Notes: a model not told the origin generated them from the sequence alone. A stretch of DNA of 64,000 nt from Bordetella parapertussis (GCA_945862265.1 CAMAXP010000003.1:107118-171117); one strand, 5' to 3'; shown: positions 35,915 through 45,840, counted from the stretch's first letter. Numbers and translations are program-made.

Positions 35915-36958
35915 ATGGATCTGACCGAACTCCTCGCCTTCGTAGTCAAGAACAAAGCCTCCGACCTGCACCTGTCCTCGGGCGTGCCGCCGATGATCCG
36001 CGTACACGGCGACGTGAAGCGAATCAACCTCCCCGCGATGGAGCACAAAGACGTCCACGCGATGATCTACGACATCATGAACGACGGCCAGAGGAAGTTC
36101 TACGAGGAAAACCTCGAGTGCGACTTCTCGTTCGCGATCCCCAACCTCGCGCGCTTCCGGGTCAACGCCTTCGTGCAGCAGCGCGGCGCTGCAGCCGTGC
36201 TGCGGGTCATCCCGTCCAAGATCCTGTCGCTGGAAGACCTCAAGGCGCCCAAGATCTTCAAGGACATCTCCGACTACCCGCGCGGCGTCGTGCTGGTCAC
36301 CGGGCCGACCGGTTCCGGCAAGTCGACCACCCTCGCGGCCATGGTCAACCACAAGAACGAGACCGAGGAAGGCCACATCCTCACCATCGAGGACCCGATC
36401 GAATTCGTGCACGAGTCCAAGAAATGCCTGATCAACCAGCGCGAGGTCGGCCCGCACACGCTGTCGTTCTCGAACGCGCTGCGCAGCGCCCTGCGCGAAG
36501 ACCCGGACGTGATCCTGGTCGGCGAGATGCGCGATCTGGAAACCATCCGCCTCGCGCTGTCGGGTGCGGAAACGGGCCACCTCGTGTTCGGCACGCTGCA
36601 CACGTCGTCCGCCGCCAAGACCATCGACCGGATCATCGACGTGTTCCCGGCGGCGGAGAAGGACATGGTGCGCGCGATGATTTCGACAAGCTTGCGCGCG
36701 ATCATTTCGCAGACGCTGCTGAAGACCAAGGACGGCCACGGCCGGGTCGCGGCGCACGAAATCATGATCGGCACGCCCGCGATCAACAACCTGATCCGCG
36801 AGGCCAAGATCGCGCAGATGTACTCGGCGATCCAAACCGGCTCGAACATGGGCATGCAGACCCTGGACCAGAACCTCACCGACCTCGTCAAGCGGAACAT
36901 CGTTTCGGTCGGCGAGGCGCGCAGCAAGGCGGCAAACAAAGACAACTTTGCAGGCTAG
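35915..36958 (+). CDS. pilT: type IV pilus retraction ATPase PilT
   Basis: The 347-residue protein has the PilT N-terminal domain (ASDLHLSSGVPPMIRVHGDV), Walker A GPTGSGKSTTLAAM, the Asp and His boxes (TIEDPIEFVHESKKCLINQR; HLVFGTLHTSSAAKTIDRII) and Walker B VILVGEMRDLETI. It powers pilus retraction for twitching and DNA uptake. A GGGGGAA ribosome-binding site precedes ATG 35915. pilU follows after 9 bp. Confidence 0.97.
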   Translation: MDLTELLAFVVKNKASDLHLSSGVPPMIRVHGDVKRINLPAMEHKDVHAMIYDIMNDGQRKFYEENLECDFSFAIPNLARFRVNAFVQQRGAAAVLRVIPSKILSLEDLKAPKIFKDISDYPRGVVLVTGPTGSGKSTTLAAMVNHKNETEEGHILTIEDPIEFVHESKKCLINQREVGPHTLSFSNALRSALREDPDVILVGEMRDLETIRLALSGAETGHLVFGTLHTSSAAKTIDRIIDVFPAAEKDMVRAMISTSLRAIISQTLLKTKDGHGRVAAHEIMIGTPAINNLIREAKIAQMYSAIQTGSNMGMQTLDQNLTDLVKRNIVSVGEARSKAANKDNFAG

Positions 36959-36967
36959 GGGGCACGC

Positions 36968-38104
36968 ATGGAAAGCGAACAGGCAACAAAATTCATCTAC
37001 GACCTGCTGCGGGCGATGCTCGCGAAGAAGGGGTCCGACCTGTTCATCACCGAGGGCTTCCCCCCGGCGATGAAGGGTGACGGCAAGATGCAGCCGCTGT
37101 CGCAGCAGCCGCTGACCTCGCAGCACACGGCGATGCTCGCGCGCGCCGTCATGAACGACAAGCAGGCTGCCCAGTTCGAGGCGACCAAGGAGTGCAACTT
37201 CGCCATCAGCCCGGCCGGCATCGGGCGCTTCCGGGTGAACGCGTTCATCCAGATGCAGAAGGTCGGCATGATCATGCGGACCATCACCACCGCGATCCCG
37301 GAATTCGACGACCTGAAGCTGCCGCCGGTGCTGAAGGACGTGATCATGACCAAGCGCGGCCTCGTCCTCTTCGTGGGCGGCACGGGCTCGGGCAAGTCCA
37401 CGTCGCTCGCCGCGATGATCGGCTACCGCAACGCCAACTCTCACGGCCACATCATCACCATCGAGGACCCGGTCGAGTACGTGCACCCGCATCGCAATTG
37501 CGTGATCACTCAGCGCGAAGTGGGCGTGGACACCGACTCGTGGGAGGCCGCACTCAAGAACACCCTACGCCAGGCGCCGGACGTGATCCTGATCGGCGAG
37601 ATCCGCGAACGCGAAGTCATGGAGCACGCGATCGCGTTTGCCGAGACCGGCCACTTGGCGCTCGGCACGCTGCACGCGAACAACTCCAACCAGGCCCTCG
37701 ACCGGATCATCAACTTCTTCCCCGAAGAGCGGCGCCACCAGCTGCTGATGGACCTGTCGCTGAACCTGAAGGCCGTGGTGTCCCAGCGGCTGATCCCGCT
37801 GAAAGAAGGCAAGGGCCGGGCCGCAGCGGTGGAGGTGCTGCTCAACTCCCCGCTGATCTCCGACCTGATCTTCAAGGGCGAGATCACCGGCATCAAGGAG
37901 ATCATGAAAAAGTCGAGGGAGCTTGGCATGCAGACCTTCGACCAGGCCCTCTTCGACCTGCACGAGGCCGACCGCATCACCTACGAGGACGCGCTGCGCT
38001 TCGCCGACTCGACCAACGAGGTGCGCCTCAACATCAAGCTGAACGGCAAGGGCTCCAAGAGCCGCGACCTCAACGACGGGATCGCCCACCTGGACATCGT
38101 CTGA
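36968..38104 (+). CDS. pilU: PilT-dependent retraction ATPase PilU
   Basis: The 378-residue PilT paralogue has Walker A GGTGSGKSTSLAAM, Walker B VILIGEIREREVME and the His box HLALGTLHANNSNQALDRII. It is longer than PilT at the C-terminus (NIKLNGKGSKSRDLNDGIAH), as usual for PilU. PilU assists PilT under load. The two genes are one operon. Confidence 0.96.
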   Translation: MESEQATKFIYDLLRAMLAKKGSDLFITEGFPPAMKGDGKMQPLSQQPLTSQHTAMLARAVMNDKQAAQFEATKECNFAISPAGIGRFRVNAFIQMQKVGMIMRTITTAIPEFDDLKLPPVLKDVIMTKRGLVLFVGGTGSGKSTSLAAMIGYRNANSHGHIITIEDPVEYVHPHRNCVITQREVGVDTDSWEAALKNTLRQAPDVILIGEIREREVMEHAIAFAETGHLALGTLHANNSNQALDRIINFFPEERRHQLLMDLSLNLKAVVSQRLIPLKEGKGRAAAVEVLLNSPLISDLIFKGEITGIKEIMKKSRELGMQTFDQALFDLHEADRITYEDALRFADSTNEVRLNIKLNGKGSKSRDLNDGIAHLDIV

Positions 38105-38190
38105 TCCCGGGCGGAGGCGCAGGACCGGGGGCGGCGCGCGAGGCGCCTCCCGGCATTCCAAGGTATTACAAAACCGCTATTCGAACTGCC

Positions 38191-38207
38191 CCGGGAACGG
38201 CTCCCGG
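38191..38207 (+). terminator. possible terminator hairpin after pilU
   Basis: CCGGGA-ACGGC-TCCCGG forms a perfect 6-bp stem in the 149-bp gap between pilU and the next gene. It is followed after eight bases by CTTTAAAAAG, which is only weakly T-rich, so termination may be partial. No other element was found in the gap. Confidence 0.35.
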
Positions 38208-38253
38208 CGCCACTCTTTAAAAAGTAATCTTCAGAATTCAGGGGTAAGTCCAG

Positions 38254-38532
38254 ATGAAAAGAACCGATCTTGCAAAGCTCAAGGGGCTGCGCCTCAAGCC
38301 GCAGGCCGGCGTCCCCGGCGCGAACAGCCCGTTCGGCAAGGCTGCGCCCGCCGCGCCGAGCCGGCGCGAGCAACGCGAGCTCGACCGCGCGTCCGGGCTG
38401 GTGCCGTTCGCCGTCAAGCTGAACGAGGCGCTGGTGGCCAAGCTCCACACGCTGGCGGAGGGACAAGAGGGCGGCCTCAACGCCGTGGTGGCCGAACTGC
38501 TTGAGAAAGGCATGAAAGGCAAGGCGAAGTAG
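38254..38532 (+). CDS. 92-aa protein with RHH-like C-terminus
   Basis: The N-terminal half is basic and Pro/Ala-rich and looks unstructured. The second half, LVPFAVKLNEALVAKLHTLA followed by GGLNAVVAELLEKGM, has the strand-helix-helix pattern of ribbon-helix-helix DNA-binding domains. This is my reading of the pattern and not a confirmed family. AGGGGT lies ten bases before the ATG. The gene is 17 bp upstream of arfB and could be co-transcribed with it. Confidence 0.6.
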   Translation: MKRTDLAKLKGLRLKPQAGVPGANSPFGKAAPAAPSRREQRELDRASGLVPFAVKLNEALVAKLHTLAEGQEGGLNAVVAELLEKGMKGKAK

Positions 38533-38549
38533 CCTCGCCCCGGGACCCC

Positions 38550-38957
38550 ATGCCGCAGCCCGACATCCTCATCGCGGAGGGCGAAGTCGAAATCACCGCC
38601 GTGCGCGCGCAGGGGGCGGGCGGCCAGAACGTCAACAAGGTTTCCAACGCGATCCACCTGCGCTTCGACGTGCGCGCCTCCTCCCTGCCGGACGCCATCA
38701 AGGAGCGGCTGCTGCGGCTCTCCGACCAGCGCATCACGCGCACCGGCATCGTCGTCATCAAGGCCCAGCAGCACCGCAGCCAGGACATGAACCGCGCGGA
38801 AGCGCTGGCCCGGCTGCATGAGCTCGTCAAGGCGGCGGCGTTCGTGCCGAAGACGCGCCGCCCGACCAAGCCCAGCCGCAGCGCGAAGAAGAAGCGTGTC
38901 GAAGGCAAGGTCCTGCGGGGCAAGATCAAGGTGCTGCGGGGCAAGGTCGTCGACTGA
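38550..38957 (+). CDS. arfB: alternative ribosome-rescue factor ArfB
   Basis: The 135-residue protein has the class-I release-factor catalytic loop GAGGQNVNKVSNAIHLRF and a basic C-terminal tail (KPSRSAKKKRVEGKVLRGK), the parts by which ArfB/YaeJ hydrolyses peptidyl-tRNA on stalled ribosomes and probes the empty mRNA channel. The tail includes a tandem KVLRGK repeat (coding positions about 38907-38947), a small duplication. The last residues are VVD. Confidence 0.92.
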   Translation: MPQPDILIAEGEVEITAVRAQGAGGQNVNKVSNAIHLRFDVRASSLPDAIKERLLRLSDQRITRTGIVVIKAQQHRSQDMNRAEALARLHELVKAAAFVPKTRRPTKPSRSAKKKRVEGKVLRGKIKVLRGKVVD

Positions 38958-38982
38958 CCTGCACGCCCCCGGACCGGCAGGC

Positions 38983-40134
38983 TCAGGGCTTGCGGTTGGA
39001 CCCCGCCACGACCACGAACTCGAACAACCGGCACTCCAGCGCCCCGTTGAAAAGCGGCACCCGGCGGCTGGGCGACAGCCGGATCATCTTGGCCATGCGC
39101 AGGTCGGCGGTGAAAAAGTGGCAGTGCCACCCGGCAAAGCGTGCTTTCAGCGCATTGCCGAGCTGCGGATAGAACGCGGCCATCTCGTCGGCGTCCGACA
39201 GCCTCTCGCCATACGGCGGGTTGGCCACCATCACACCGGCCGGCGCGGGGGCATCGACCTTGAGGATGTCGGCGCGCTGCAGCTTCACGAGATCCCAGAA
39301 GCCTGCGGCCATCAGGTTCTTCTTCGCGCTTTCGACGGCCTTCTGCTCGATGTCGCTGCCGAAGAGGGTCGGCCGCAGCTTGTTCCTCGGCGGGCGTCCG
39401 TCCTTCACCCGGTTCCAGGACTTCAGGTCGAAGGACAGCAGCTTTTCGAACGCGAAATTGCGCCCCGCGCCGGGCGGCTCGTTGAGCGCCATGGCTGCGG
39501 CCTCGATCAGCAGCGTGCCGCCCCCGCACATGGGGTCGAAGAGCGGCTCGTCGAATTTCCAGCCGCTGAGCCTGATGATCCCGGCCGCGAGGTTCTCGCG
39601 CAACGGCGCCTCGACGACCGAATGCCGCCAGCCGCGCTTGAACAGCGGCTCGCCCGAGGTGTCCAGGTAGAACGTGCCCTTCGCATGCTCCAGGAAGCAG
39701 TGGACGCGCACATCGGGCGAGAGCCGCTCGATGTTCGGCCGGCTGCCGACGGCATCGCGGAACCGGTCGCACACCGCGTCCTTCACGCGCAGGGTCGTGA
39801 AGTCGAGGCTCTTCAGCGGGCTCTTGATCGCCGTGAGGTTGACGCGCAGCGTGCGGTCCACGGAGAAGTACTGCTGCCAGGGGATCGCGCGCGCGGCGGC
39901 GTAGACATCCTCCTCGTTGGCGTACTGGAAGGGCGCGATGCGCCACAGCACGCGGGAAGCGATGCGCGAATGGAAATTCACCGCATAGCAGGTCTCCCAC
40001 GAGCCTGAAAAGGCGACACCGCCGGGCGCGGCGGCCACGTCCTGCGCGCCCAACGCGCGCAGTTCGTCCGCCAGCAGGGCTTCGAGGCCGCGGGGGGCGC
40101 TCGCGAAGAACGACTCAGAACGGTTTGACGACAA
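38983..40134 (-). CDS. THUMP-domain class I RNA methyltransferase (RlmL-like)
   Basis: The 383-residue protein has an N-terminal THUMP domain (about 1-160, APRGLEALLADELRALGAQD) and a SAM methyltransferase domain (about 165-383, LFDPMCGGGTLLIEAAAMAL) with the amino-methyltransferase motif VANPPYGERLSD. This equals the RlmL half of the E. coli RlmKL protein, which makes m2G2445 in 23S rRNA. The RlmK half is absent, as often in betaproteobacteria. It overlaps hemJ by 20 bp. Confidence 0.9.
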   Translation of the reverse strand: MSSNRSESFFASAPRGLEALLADELRALGAQDVAAAPGGVAFSGSWETCYAVNFHSRIASRVLWRIAPFQYANEEDVYAAARAIPWQQYFSVDRTLRVNLTAIKSPLKSLDFTTLRVKDAVCDRFRDAVGSRPNIERLSPDVRVHCFLEHAKGTFYLDTSGEPLFKRGWRHSVVEAPLRENLAAGIIRLSGWKFDEPLFDPMCGGGTLLIEAAAMALNEPPGAGRNFAFEKLLSFDLKSWNRVKDGRPPRNKLRPTLFGSDIEQKAVESAKKNLMAAGFWDLVKLQRADILKVDAPAPAGVMVANPPYGERLSDADEMAAFYPQLGNALKARFAGWHCHFFTADLRMAKMIRLSPSRRVPLFNGALECRLFEFVVVAGSNRKP

Positions 40135-40528
40135 CGAGGATCACCACGGCAAAGAGGATGAGGACCGGAAATTCATTGAACCAGCGAAACCACACATGGC
40201 TTTTCGCATTCCGGTCGTGCTTGAAATCGATGAGGAGCTTGCCGCACCACAGATGGTAGGCGACCAGCACGGCCACCAGCGCGAGCTTTGCGTGCAGCCA
40301 GCCCCCGGAAAAGCCGTAGCCCAGCCACAGCCAGAGCCCGGAGACGATGGTAAGCACGGCGCCGGGCGCCATGATGCCGTAGTAGAGCTTTCTCTCCATC
40401 ACCTTGAAGCGTTCCTGCGAGGCGCGATCGTCGCTCTGCGCGTGGTAGACGAAGAGCCGCGGCAAATAGAACAGGCCGGCAAACCACGTGACCATGAAGA
40501 TGATGTGCAGCGACTTGACCCAGAGCAT
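40115..40528 (-). CDS. hemJ: protoporphyrinogen oxidase HemJ
   Basis: The 137-residue membrane protein begins MLWVKSLHIIFMVTWFAGLF and has YLPRLFVYHAQSDD and LHAKLALVAVLVAYHLWCGK, with the conserved His residues (at HIIF and HAKLALV) that bind heme in HemJ. It oxidises protoporphyrinogen IX in heme synthesis in bacteria lacking HemG/HemY. About four helices fit its usual size. It overlaps the RNA methyltransferase by 20 bp. Confidence 0.92.
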   Translation of the reverse strand: MLWVKSLHIIFMVTWFAGLFYLPRLFVYHAQSDDRASQERFKVMERKLYYGIMAPGAVLTIVSGLWLWLGYGFSGGWLHAKLALVAVLVAYHLWCGKLLIDFKHDRNAKSHVWFRWFNEFPVLILFAVVILVVVKPF

Positions 40529-40538
40529 CCCGGACCTC

Positions 40539-41324
40539 TTACTTCAGCAGGCGCCGGCGCGTAAGCACCAGCGCGACGTAGAACCCGACGGCAGCATAAC
40601 CGAGCGGCACGGCCAGGTGCAGCAGGATGTCGTGCGGGACTTCGCCAAGCATCATCGGCCGGGCCAGTGCGACCGCATGGTAGAGCGGCAGCACCGCTGC
40701 GGCCACCTGCAGCGAACCAGGCAGCTGGTCGATCGGGAAGAACACGCCCGAAAGCAGCGAGGTCGGCGTGATGACCAGCGTGAAGTAGTACATGAAGAAA
40801 TCGTAGTTCGGCGCGAGCGCATTCATCGCCAGGCCCACCGCCGCGAACGCAAGGCCGGTGACCACGATCACCGGAAGCACGGCGAGGGCATACGATGGCG
40901 AGGCCACACCCAGCAGCGTCACCACCACCAGGATCGAGACGCCCGACAGCGTTGCCTTGGTCGTGGCCCAGAACAATTCGCCGAGCACGACGTCTTCGAG
41001 CAGGATGGGCGCATTGAGGATTCCTTCCCAGGTCTTCTGCTGGTGCATGCGCGAGAAGGCCGAGTACATGGCCTCGAACGTGGCGGCATACATCGTGCTC
41101 GAGACGACCATGCCCCCGGCGAGGAACGTCACGTACGACACCCCCTGCACGGCCGGCATCATCGCGCCCAGGCCATAGCCCAGGCCAAACAGGAAGATCA
41201 TCGGGTCGGCGAGGTTGCCCAGCATCGAGGGGATCGCGAGCTTCCTCCAGACGAGCAGGTTGCGGCTCCAGACATGCACGAAGCGCAGCGACAATTGCGG
41301 GGCGGCAAAGATGCGGGTGCCCAT
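40539..41324 (-). CDS. ABC-2 type permease (NodJ-like)
   Basis: ATG 41324 shares its A with the stop codon of the ATPase gene upstream. The 261-residue protein has about six membrane helices, with FLAGGMVVSSTMYAATFEAM and LLSGVFFPIDQLPGSLQVAA, typical of the NodJ/ABC-2 permease group. It probably exports a lipid or polysaccharide-related molecule together with the ATPase. The substrate is unknown. Confidence 0.9.
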   Translation of the reverse strand: MGTRIFAAPQLSLRFVHVWSRNLLVWRKLAIPSMLGNLADPMIFLFGLGYGLGAMMPAVQGVSYVTFLAGGMVVSSTMYAATFEAMYSAFSRMHQQKTWEGILNAPILLEDVVLGELFWATTKATLSGVSILVVVTLLGVASPSYALAVLPVIVVTGLAFAAVGLAMNALAPNYDFFMYYFTLVITPTSLLSGVFFPIDQLPGSLQVAAAVLPLYHAVALARPMMLGEVPHDILLHLAVPLGYAAVGFYVALVLTRRRLLK

Positions 41325-42238
41325 CAGTCCCTCAGGTCCCGTCCGGTCAGCTTGAGGAACACGTCCTCGAGGTTGGCCGGGCGATGCAGGTAGATCAGCT
41401 CGGGTTCGGACTTCAGGCTGGCGACGACGGGCTCCTCGTCCTGCGCGTAACAGAACGCCGTCTCGCCGACGATCTCGACCCGCCCCGCCTGCGGGCGCAC
41501 CTTCTCGGCCCAGGCCTCGAAGCCGGGCCCGTGCACCTCGACCACGTGCGGCTCGATGTGCTTGGCAATCAGTTCGCGCGGCGAGCCCAGCGCAATGATC
41601 CGCCCGTGGTCCATGATCACCAGGCGCGAGCACAGCCGCTCCGCCTCTTCTAGGAAGTGCGTGGTGAGCAGCAGCGTCTTGCCTTCCTGCTTGAGGCTCT
41701 TCAGGCGCTCCCAGATCAGGTGGCGCGCCTGCGGGTCCAGGCCGGTGGTCGGTTCGTCGAGGAATACGACCTCGGGGTCGTTCACCAGCGCGCGGGCGAG
41801 CGTCAATCGCCGCTTCATGCCGCCCGACAGGGTCTGGATCTTGGCCGCTTCGCGTCCCGACAGCCCGGCGAACTCGAGCAGTTGCGGGATGCGGGCCTCG
41901 ATATCCTTCTTCTTCATGCCGAAATAGCGCCCGTAGACCTGCAGGTTCTCGCGCACGCTGAAATCGGGGTCGAGGTTGTCGAACTGCGGGATCACGCCGA
42001 CCTGCTGGCGCGCTTCGCGCGCCTCGCCGGGCACCGGGCGCCCGAGCAGGCGGATCTCGCCCGCATCGGGTTCGATGAGGCCGAGACAGAGCTTGAGCGT
42101 GGTCGTCTTGCCCGCGCCGTTGGGGCCCAGCAGGCCGAAGCATTCCCCCGCCTGCACCTCGAAGTCGATGCCGGCGACGACTTCCTCACTCCCGTAGCGC
42201 TTGCGCAGTCCCGCGACCGACAGCACGGATTGGCTCAT
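41324..42238 (-). CDS. ABC transporter ATP-binding protein (NodI-like)
   Basis: ATG 42238 gives 304 residues. Walker A is [20 protein letters not shown], the signature [16 protein letters not shown], Walker [16 protein letters not shown] and the His switch [12 protein letters not shown]. The C-terminal extension (about 220-304) resembles NodI-type exporters. It drives the permease encoded next. Its start overlaps the alpha/beta hydrolase stop codon by four bases. Confidence 0.93.
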   Translation of the reverse strand: MSQSVLSVAGLRKRYGSEEVVAGIDFEVQAGECFGLLGPNGAGKTTTLKLCLGLIEPDAGEIRLLGRPVPGEAREARQQVGVIPQFDNLDPDFSVRENLQVYGRYFGMKKKDIEARIPQLLEFAGLSGREAAKIQTLSGGMKRRLTLARALVNDPEVVFLDEPTTGLDPQARHLIWERLKSLKQEGKTLLLTTHFLEEAERLCSRLVIMDHGRIIALGSPRELIAKHIEPHVVEVHGPGFEAWAEKVRPQAGRVEIVGETAFCYAQDEEPVVASLKSEPELIYLHRPANLEDVFLKLTGRDLRD

Positions 42239-42855
42239 CGGCCCCGCCAGTTCGACTGCACGATGGAGCGGATCACGCTCAGGCGCTGGTGGAAGAAATG
42301 GTCGGCGCCGGGCACCACGACCACCGGCAGGTCCTGTGGCCGCGCCCAGTCGAGCACGTCCGCGAGCGGCACGGTCTCGTCGACCTCGCCGTGGATCACC
42401 AGCGTGCCCACGGGCACGGGCCGCGCGTCGAAGCGCTTGACCGCCGTGCCGACCAGCACCATGCGTTCCGGCGCCACGCGCTGCGCGAGATGCGTCTGCA
42501 CGAACGAGCCGAAGGAGAATCCGGCCAGTACCGGAGGCGCCGGCCGGGCAGCCTCGCCGAACTGCGCCTGCGCCCAAGCGAGCACCGCGGCCATGTCTTC
42601 GAGTTCGCCGCGTCCTTCGTCATGGGTACCTTCGGTCGCACCCACGCCACGAAAATTCGGGCGCACGGTCGCATAGCCGAGCTCGACGAAACTGCGCGCA
42701 AGGGTCTGGACGACCTTGTTGTCGAGCGTGCCGCCGTAGAGCGGATGCGGGTGCGCCACCAGCGCGACGCCGCGATGGTTGTCCGGTACATCGATGGCGC
42801 ATTCGATCCGGCCGGCCGGACCGGCGACCAGTTCGCGGCGCGTGGACGGCCGCAT
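42235..42855 (-). CDS. alpha/beta hydrolase (COG2945-like)
   Basis: The 206-residue protein starts [20 protein letters not shown] and has the oxyanion region [20 protein letters not shown], the nucleophile elbow [10 protein letters not shown] with a Ser, [14 protein letters not shown] with an Asp, and PGADHFFH with the catalytic His. It is a small serine hydrolase of unknown substrate. It is coupled to the ABC ATPase by a four-base overlap and follows the ferredoxin gene by 16 bp. Confidence 0.87.
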   Translation of the reverse strand: MRPSTRRELVAGPAGRIECAIDVPDNHRGVALVAHPHPLYGGTLDNKVVQTLARSFVELGYATVRPNFRGVGATEGTHDEGRGELEDMAAVLAWAQAQFGEAARPAPPVLAGFSFGSFVQTHLAQRVAPERMVLVGTAVKRFDARPVPVGTLVIHGEVDETVPLADVLDWARPQDLPVVVVPGADHFFHQRLSVIRSIVQSNWRGR

Positions 42856-42871
42856 CAGGTCCTTGCGCGCA

Positions 42872-43180
42872 TCAGATCTTCAGTCGATCCACGACCCGGC
42901 CGTGCGTGACGTGCTCGTCGATGATTTCGTCGATGTCGGCGCGGTCGACATAGGTGTACCAGACGGCTTCGGGGTACACCACGATCACGGGTCCTTCCTC
43001 GCAGCGGTCCAGGCACCCGGCCTGGTTGATGCGCACCTTGCCTTCGCCCGCGAGCCCGAGTTCCTTGACGCGCTTCTTGGCGTAGTCGCGCAGGTCCGAG
43101 GCGCCCTTGGGATTGCAGGACTCGCGCTCGCCGTCGCGTTGGTTGCAGCAGAAGAAAACGTGCCGCTCATAGTAGGACAT
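42872..43180 (-). CDS. thioredoxin-fold [2Fe-2S] ferredoxin
   Basis: The 102-residue protein has HVFFCCNQRDGERESCNPKG and NQAGCLDRCEEGPVIVVYPE, giving four Cys spaced as in (2Fe-2S) ferredoxins of the thioredoxin fold, plus the DRCE motif. It is probably a soluble electron carrier or cluster donor. It lies 31 bp after vanZ on the same strand and begins the hydrolase/ABC run. Confidence 0.9.
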   Translation of the reverse strand: MSYYERHVFFCCNQRDGERESCNPKGASDLRDYAKKRVKELGLAGEGKVRINQAGCLDRCEEGPVIVVYPEAVWYTYVDRADIDEIIDEHVTHGRVVDRLKI

Positions 43181-43211
43181 GGTGAAAGCCGCTTTTAGGG
43201 AAGCCGGTATT

Positions 43212-44282
43212 CTACCCGCGGCCGCCGCCCTCCCCCTGCCTCGCGGCCAGCAGCATCAGGTAGGGCAGCGCCGCAAACGGCCACAGCGACGACAGCAACC
43301 GCGTCAGGCCGTTGAAATTCAGGAAATGGCCCTGGATCCAGACCGCCAGCGCCGACGCGAAATACGGGTTCGCCGGCGCGAGGTTGACCATCACCGTGGC
43401 GCCCATCAGCAGCACCGCCGCCAGCGCGAGGCGCACCACGCGCGGCAGCATCGTGGCTGCGAGCAATGCCGGCAGGCCCACCAGCAGGCCGATCAACGCC
43501 CCCGGGGTGAGCCACAGCAGCACGTCCTCCGGCTGGCGCAGGATGGCGAAGGCGCCGGCTTTCACCAGCAGGCCCACCCCCACCAGCCCGATGAGGGTGC
43601 GCAGCATCGGCGCGCCTGGCGCGAGGATCGCGGAAGCCGTAAGCCCTACGGCGACCAGGTTGCATGCCGCAGTCATCGCCTCAATGGCCACAAAGACGTC
43701 GGCCTCGTAGGCGCTGCCGGCCGGCTGCCGGAACAGGTCGCGCAGGTCGCCGGCGCCGAAGAGCAGGCTTGCCGGGTTCAACTGTGTGGCGAGCCAGAGC
43801 GCGAGCAGGACCAGCCCCGCGTCGGCCCGCGCGCCCGGCAACACATCGCGCGCGCGCCAGCGCAGCAGCGGGCCCTGGCCGAGCAGCCACCCGACGCTGC
43901 GCAACCCCAATGCTGCGCCCAGCGCCGCGCCGGCCAGGTTGCACAGGACGTCGACATTCGACGCAAACCGCGTGGGCAGGAAGGTCTGGGTGGCCTCGAG
44001 CACAAGCGCAAGCGCCGTGCCGGAGGCGAGCGCCGCGCAGAACGCCGCCCGCCCGCGGACACCGGGGTGCAGGGCCAGCACCGCGAGCCACCCGTGGGGA
44101 ACGTAACCGAGCACGTTGACCGCGAGGTCGAAGCCGCTGATGTAACGGGGGCGCGCGGCGGAAAGGTAGGCGAAGGCAGAAATCCCCGAATCCCGCCAGC
44201 CCGCAAATGGATACAGCGTCGCGTACACCACGAGGAGGACGTACGCGAGGAACAGGTACCGGGCGAGCGGCGAGGCGCGCAT
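43212..44282 (-). CDS. VanZ-family membrane protein
   Basis: The 356-residue polytopic protein has LLVVYATLYPFAGWRDSGIS and GFDLAVNVLGYVPHGWLAVL near the N-terminus and LEATQTFLPTRFASNVDVLC, which together define the VanZ-like domain (about residues 10-130). The rest is six or so further helices. The function of VanZ-like proteins is unclear outside teicoplanin resistance. It is 24 bp downstream of the ubiB stop. Confidence 0.87.
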   Translation of the reverse strand: MRASPLARYLFLAYVLLVVYATLYPFAGWRDSGISAFAYLSAARPRYISGFDLAVNVLGYVPHGWLAVLALHPGVRGRAAFCAALASGTALALVLEATQTFLPTRFASNVDVLCNLAGAALGAALGLRSVGWLLGQGPLLRWRARDVLPGARADAGLVLLALWLATQLNPASLLFGAGDLRDLFRQPAGSAYEADVFVAIEAMTAACNLVAVGLTASAILAPGAPMLRTLIGLVGVGLLVKAGAFAILRQPEDVLLWLTPGALIGLLVGLPALLAATMLPRVVRLALAAVLLMGATVMVNLAPANPYFASALAVWIQGHFLNFNGLTRLLSSLWPFAALPYLMLLAARQGEGGGRG

Positions 44283-44306
44283 CAGCGCATTCTAGGCCGT
44301 TTGCAG

Positions 44307-45833
44307 CTACAGGACCTTGAACACGGCCCAGGCCTGCACCGCCACCCAGGCGGCCGCCACCGCAAGCAGGGCCGCCAGCAGGCGGTTGCGCCGCTGGCCC
44401 TGCGCGTGGAGCGCACCGAAGGCGCGCTCGAGCTTCTCGGCGTGTTCATCGGCAAGCAGGCGATGCAGCAGGCGCGGCAGCTGCGGCAGCGTTGCCGCCC
44501 AATAAGGCGCTTCGCGTTTGATGTTGCGCACCACGCCGCGCCAGCCGATCTGGTCGACCATCCAGCGCTCGAGGTAGGGCTTGGCCGTCTTCCACAGGTC
44601 CAGCTCGGGGTCGAGCTGGCGGCCGAGGCCCTCGATATTGAGCAATGTCTTTTGCAGAAGCACGAGCTGCGGCTGGATCTCGACATTGAAGCGGCGCGAG
44701 GTCTGGAACAGGCGCAGCAGCAGCCGGCCGAAGTAGATCTCCTTCAGCGGCCGCGCAAAGATCGGCTCGCACACCGCGCGGATCGCCGCCTCGAATTCGT
44801 CCACGCGCGTTTCCGGCGGCACCCAGCCCGCGTCAAGGTGGGCCTGTGCGACGCGCGTGTAGTCCCGGTTGAAGAACGCGAGGAAGTTCTGCGCGAGGTA
44901 GTTCTTGTCGACTTCGGTCAGCGTCCCCATGATGCCGAAATCGAGCGCGATATAGCTGCCGCGCCGCTCGCCTTCGGTGGCGACGAAGATGTTCCCGGGA
45001 TGCATGTCGGCATGGAAAAAACCGTCGCGGAACACCTGCGTGAAGAAGATCTCCACCCCCGCCCGCGCGAGCTGCGGGATGTCCACGCCTTTCTCGCGCA
45101 TGAACTCGATCTGCGACACGGGGGTGCCGTACATCCGCTCCATCACCATGACCCGCTGCGAGCAGTGATCCCAGTGGATCTCGGGCACGAGCAGCAGGGG
45201 CGAGCCCTCGAAATTGCGGCGCAACTGGCTCGCGTTCGACGCCTCGCGCATGAGGTCGAGTTCGTCTTCGAGGTGCTTGGCGAATTCGGCGACCACCTCG
45301 CGCGGCTTGAGCCGCCGGCCGTCGGCCCAGAGTTTCTCCACCAGCCCCGCCGCGGTCTCGAGCAGGGCCAGGTCACGCGCGATGATGTCCTCCACGTTCG
45401 GGCGCAGCACCTTGACCGCGACCGCGCGACCGTCGATCAGCGTTGCGAGATGCACCTGCGCGATGGACGCGCTGGCGACCGGGTCACGCTCGAAGGTGGC
45501 GAAGACGGTGCTGATCGGGGCGCCCAGCGAGCGCTCGATTTCCGCTGCGGCTTGCGCAGACGGAAACGGCGGCACCTGGTCCTGCAGCCTGGCGAGTTCG
45601 TCGGCCAGGTCGTTGGGCAGCAGGTCGCGGCGCGTGGAGAGGACCTGCCCGAATTTCACGAAGATCGGCCCGAGCGCCTCCAGCGCCCCGCGCAGCCGCT
45701 CGCCCCGCGGCTCGCTCCGCTTGGTGCCGGCGAGCGCAAGCAACCAGCGCACGCGGCCGGGCGGCACGAACTCGTGCAATCCGAACCGCAGCCCGATCGA
45801 GGCAATGCGCAGCAGGCGCAGCAAGCGTTTCAT
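44307..45833 (-). CDS. ubiB: ubiquinone biosynthesis kinase-like protein UbiB
   Basis: ATG 45833 gives 508 residues. The UbiB/ADCK core has the Ala-rich loop and KxGQ motif ([20 protein letters not shown]), [40 protein letters not shown] and [10 protein letters not shown]. Two C-terminal membrane helices end the protein ([20 protein letters not shown]). It supports coenzyme Q synthesis. It follows ubiJ by 7 bp. Confidence 0.95.
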   Translation of the reverse strand: MKRLLRLLRIASIGLRFGLHEFVPPGRVRWLLALAGTKRSEPRGERLRGALEALGPIFVKFGQVLSTRRDLLPNDLADELARLQDQVPPFPSAQAAAEIERSLGAPISTVFATFERDPVASASIAQVHLATLIDGRAVAVKVLRPNVEDIIARDLALLETAAGLVEKLWADGRRLKPREVVAEFAKHLEDELDLMREASNASQLRRNFEGSPLLLVPEIHWDHCSQRVMVMERMYGTPVSQIEFMREKGVDIPQLARAGVEIFFTQVFRDGFFHADMHPGNIFVATEGERRGSYIALDFGIMGTLTEVDKNYLAQNFLAFFNRDYTRVAQAHLDAGWVPPETRVDEFEAAIRAVCEPIFARPLKEIYFGRLLLRLFQTSRRFNVEIQPQLVLLQKTLLNIEGLGRQLDPELDLWKTAKPYLERWMVDQIGWRGVVRNIKREAPYWAATLPQLPRLLHRLLADEHAEKLERAFGALHAQGQRRNRLLAALLAVAAAWVAVQAWAVFKVL

Positions 45834-45840
45834 CCGCTGC

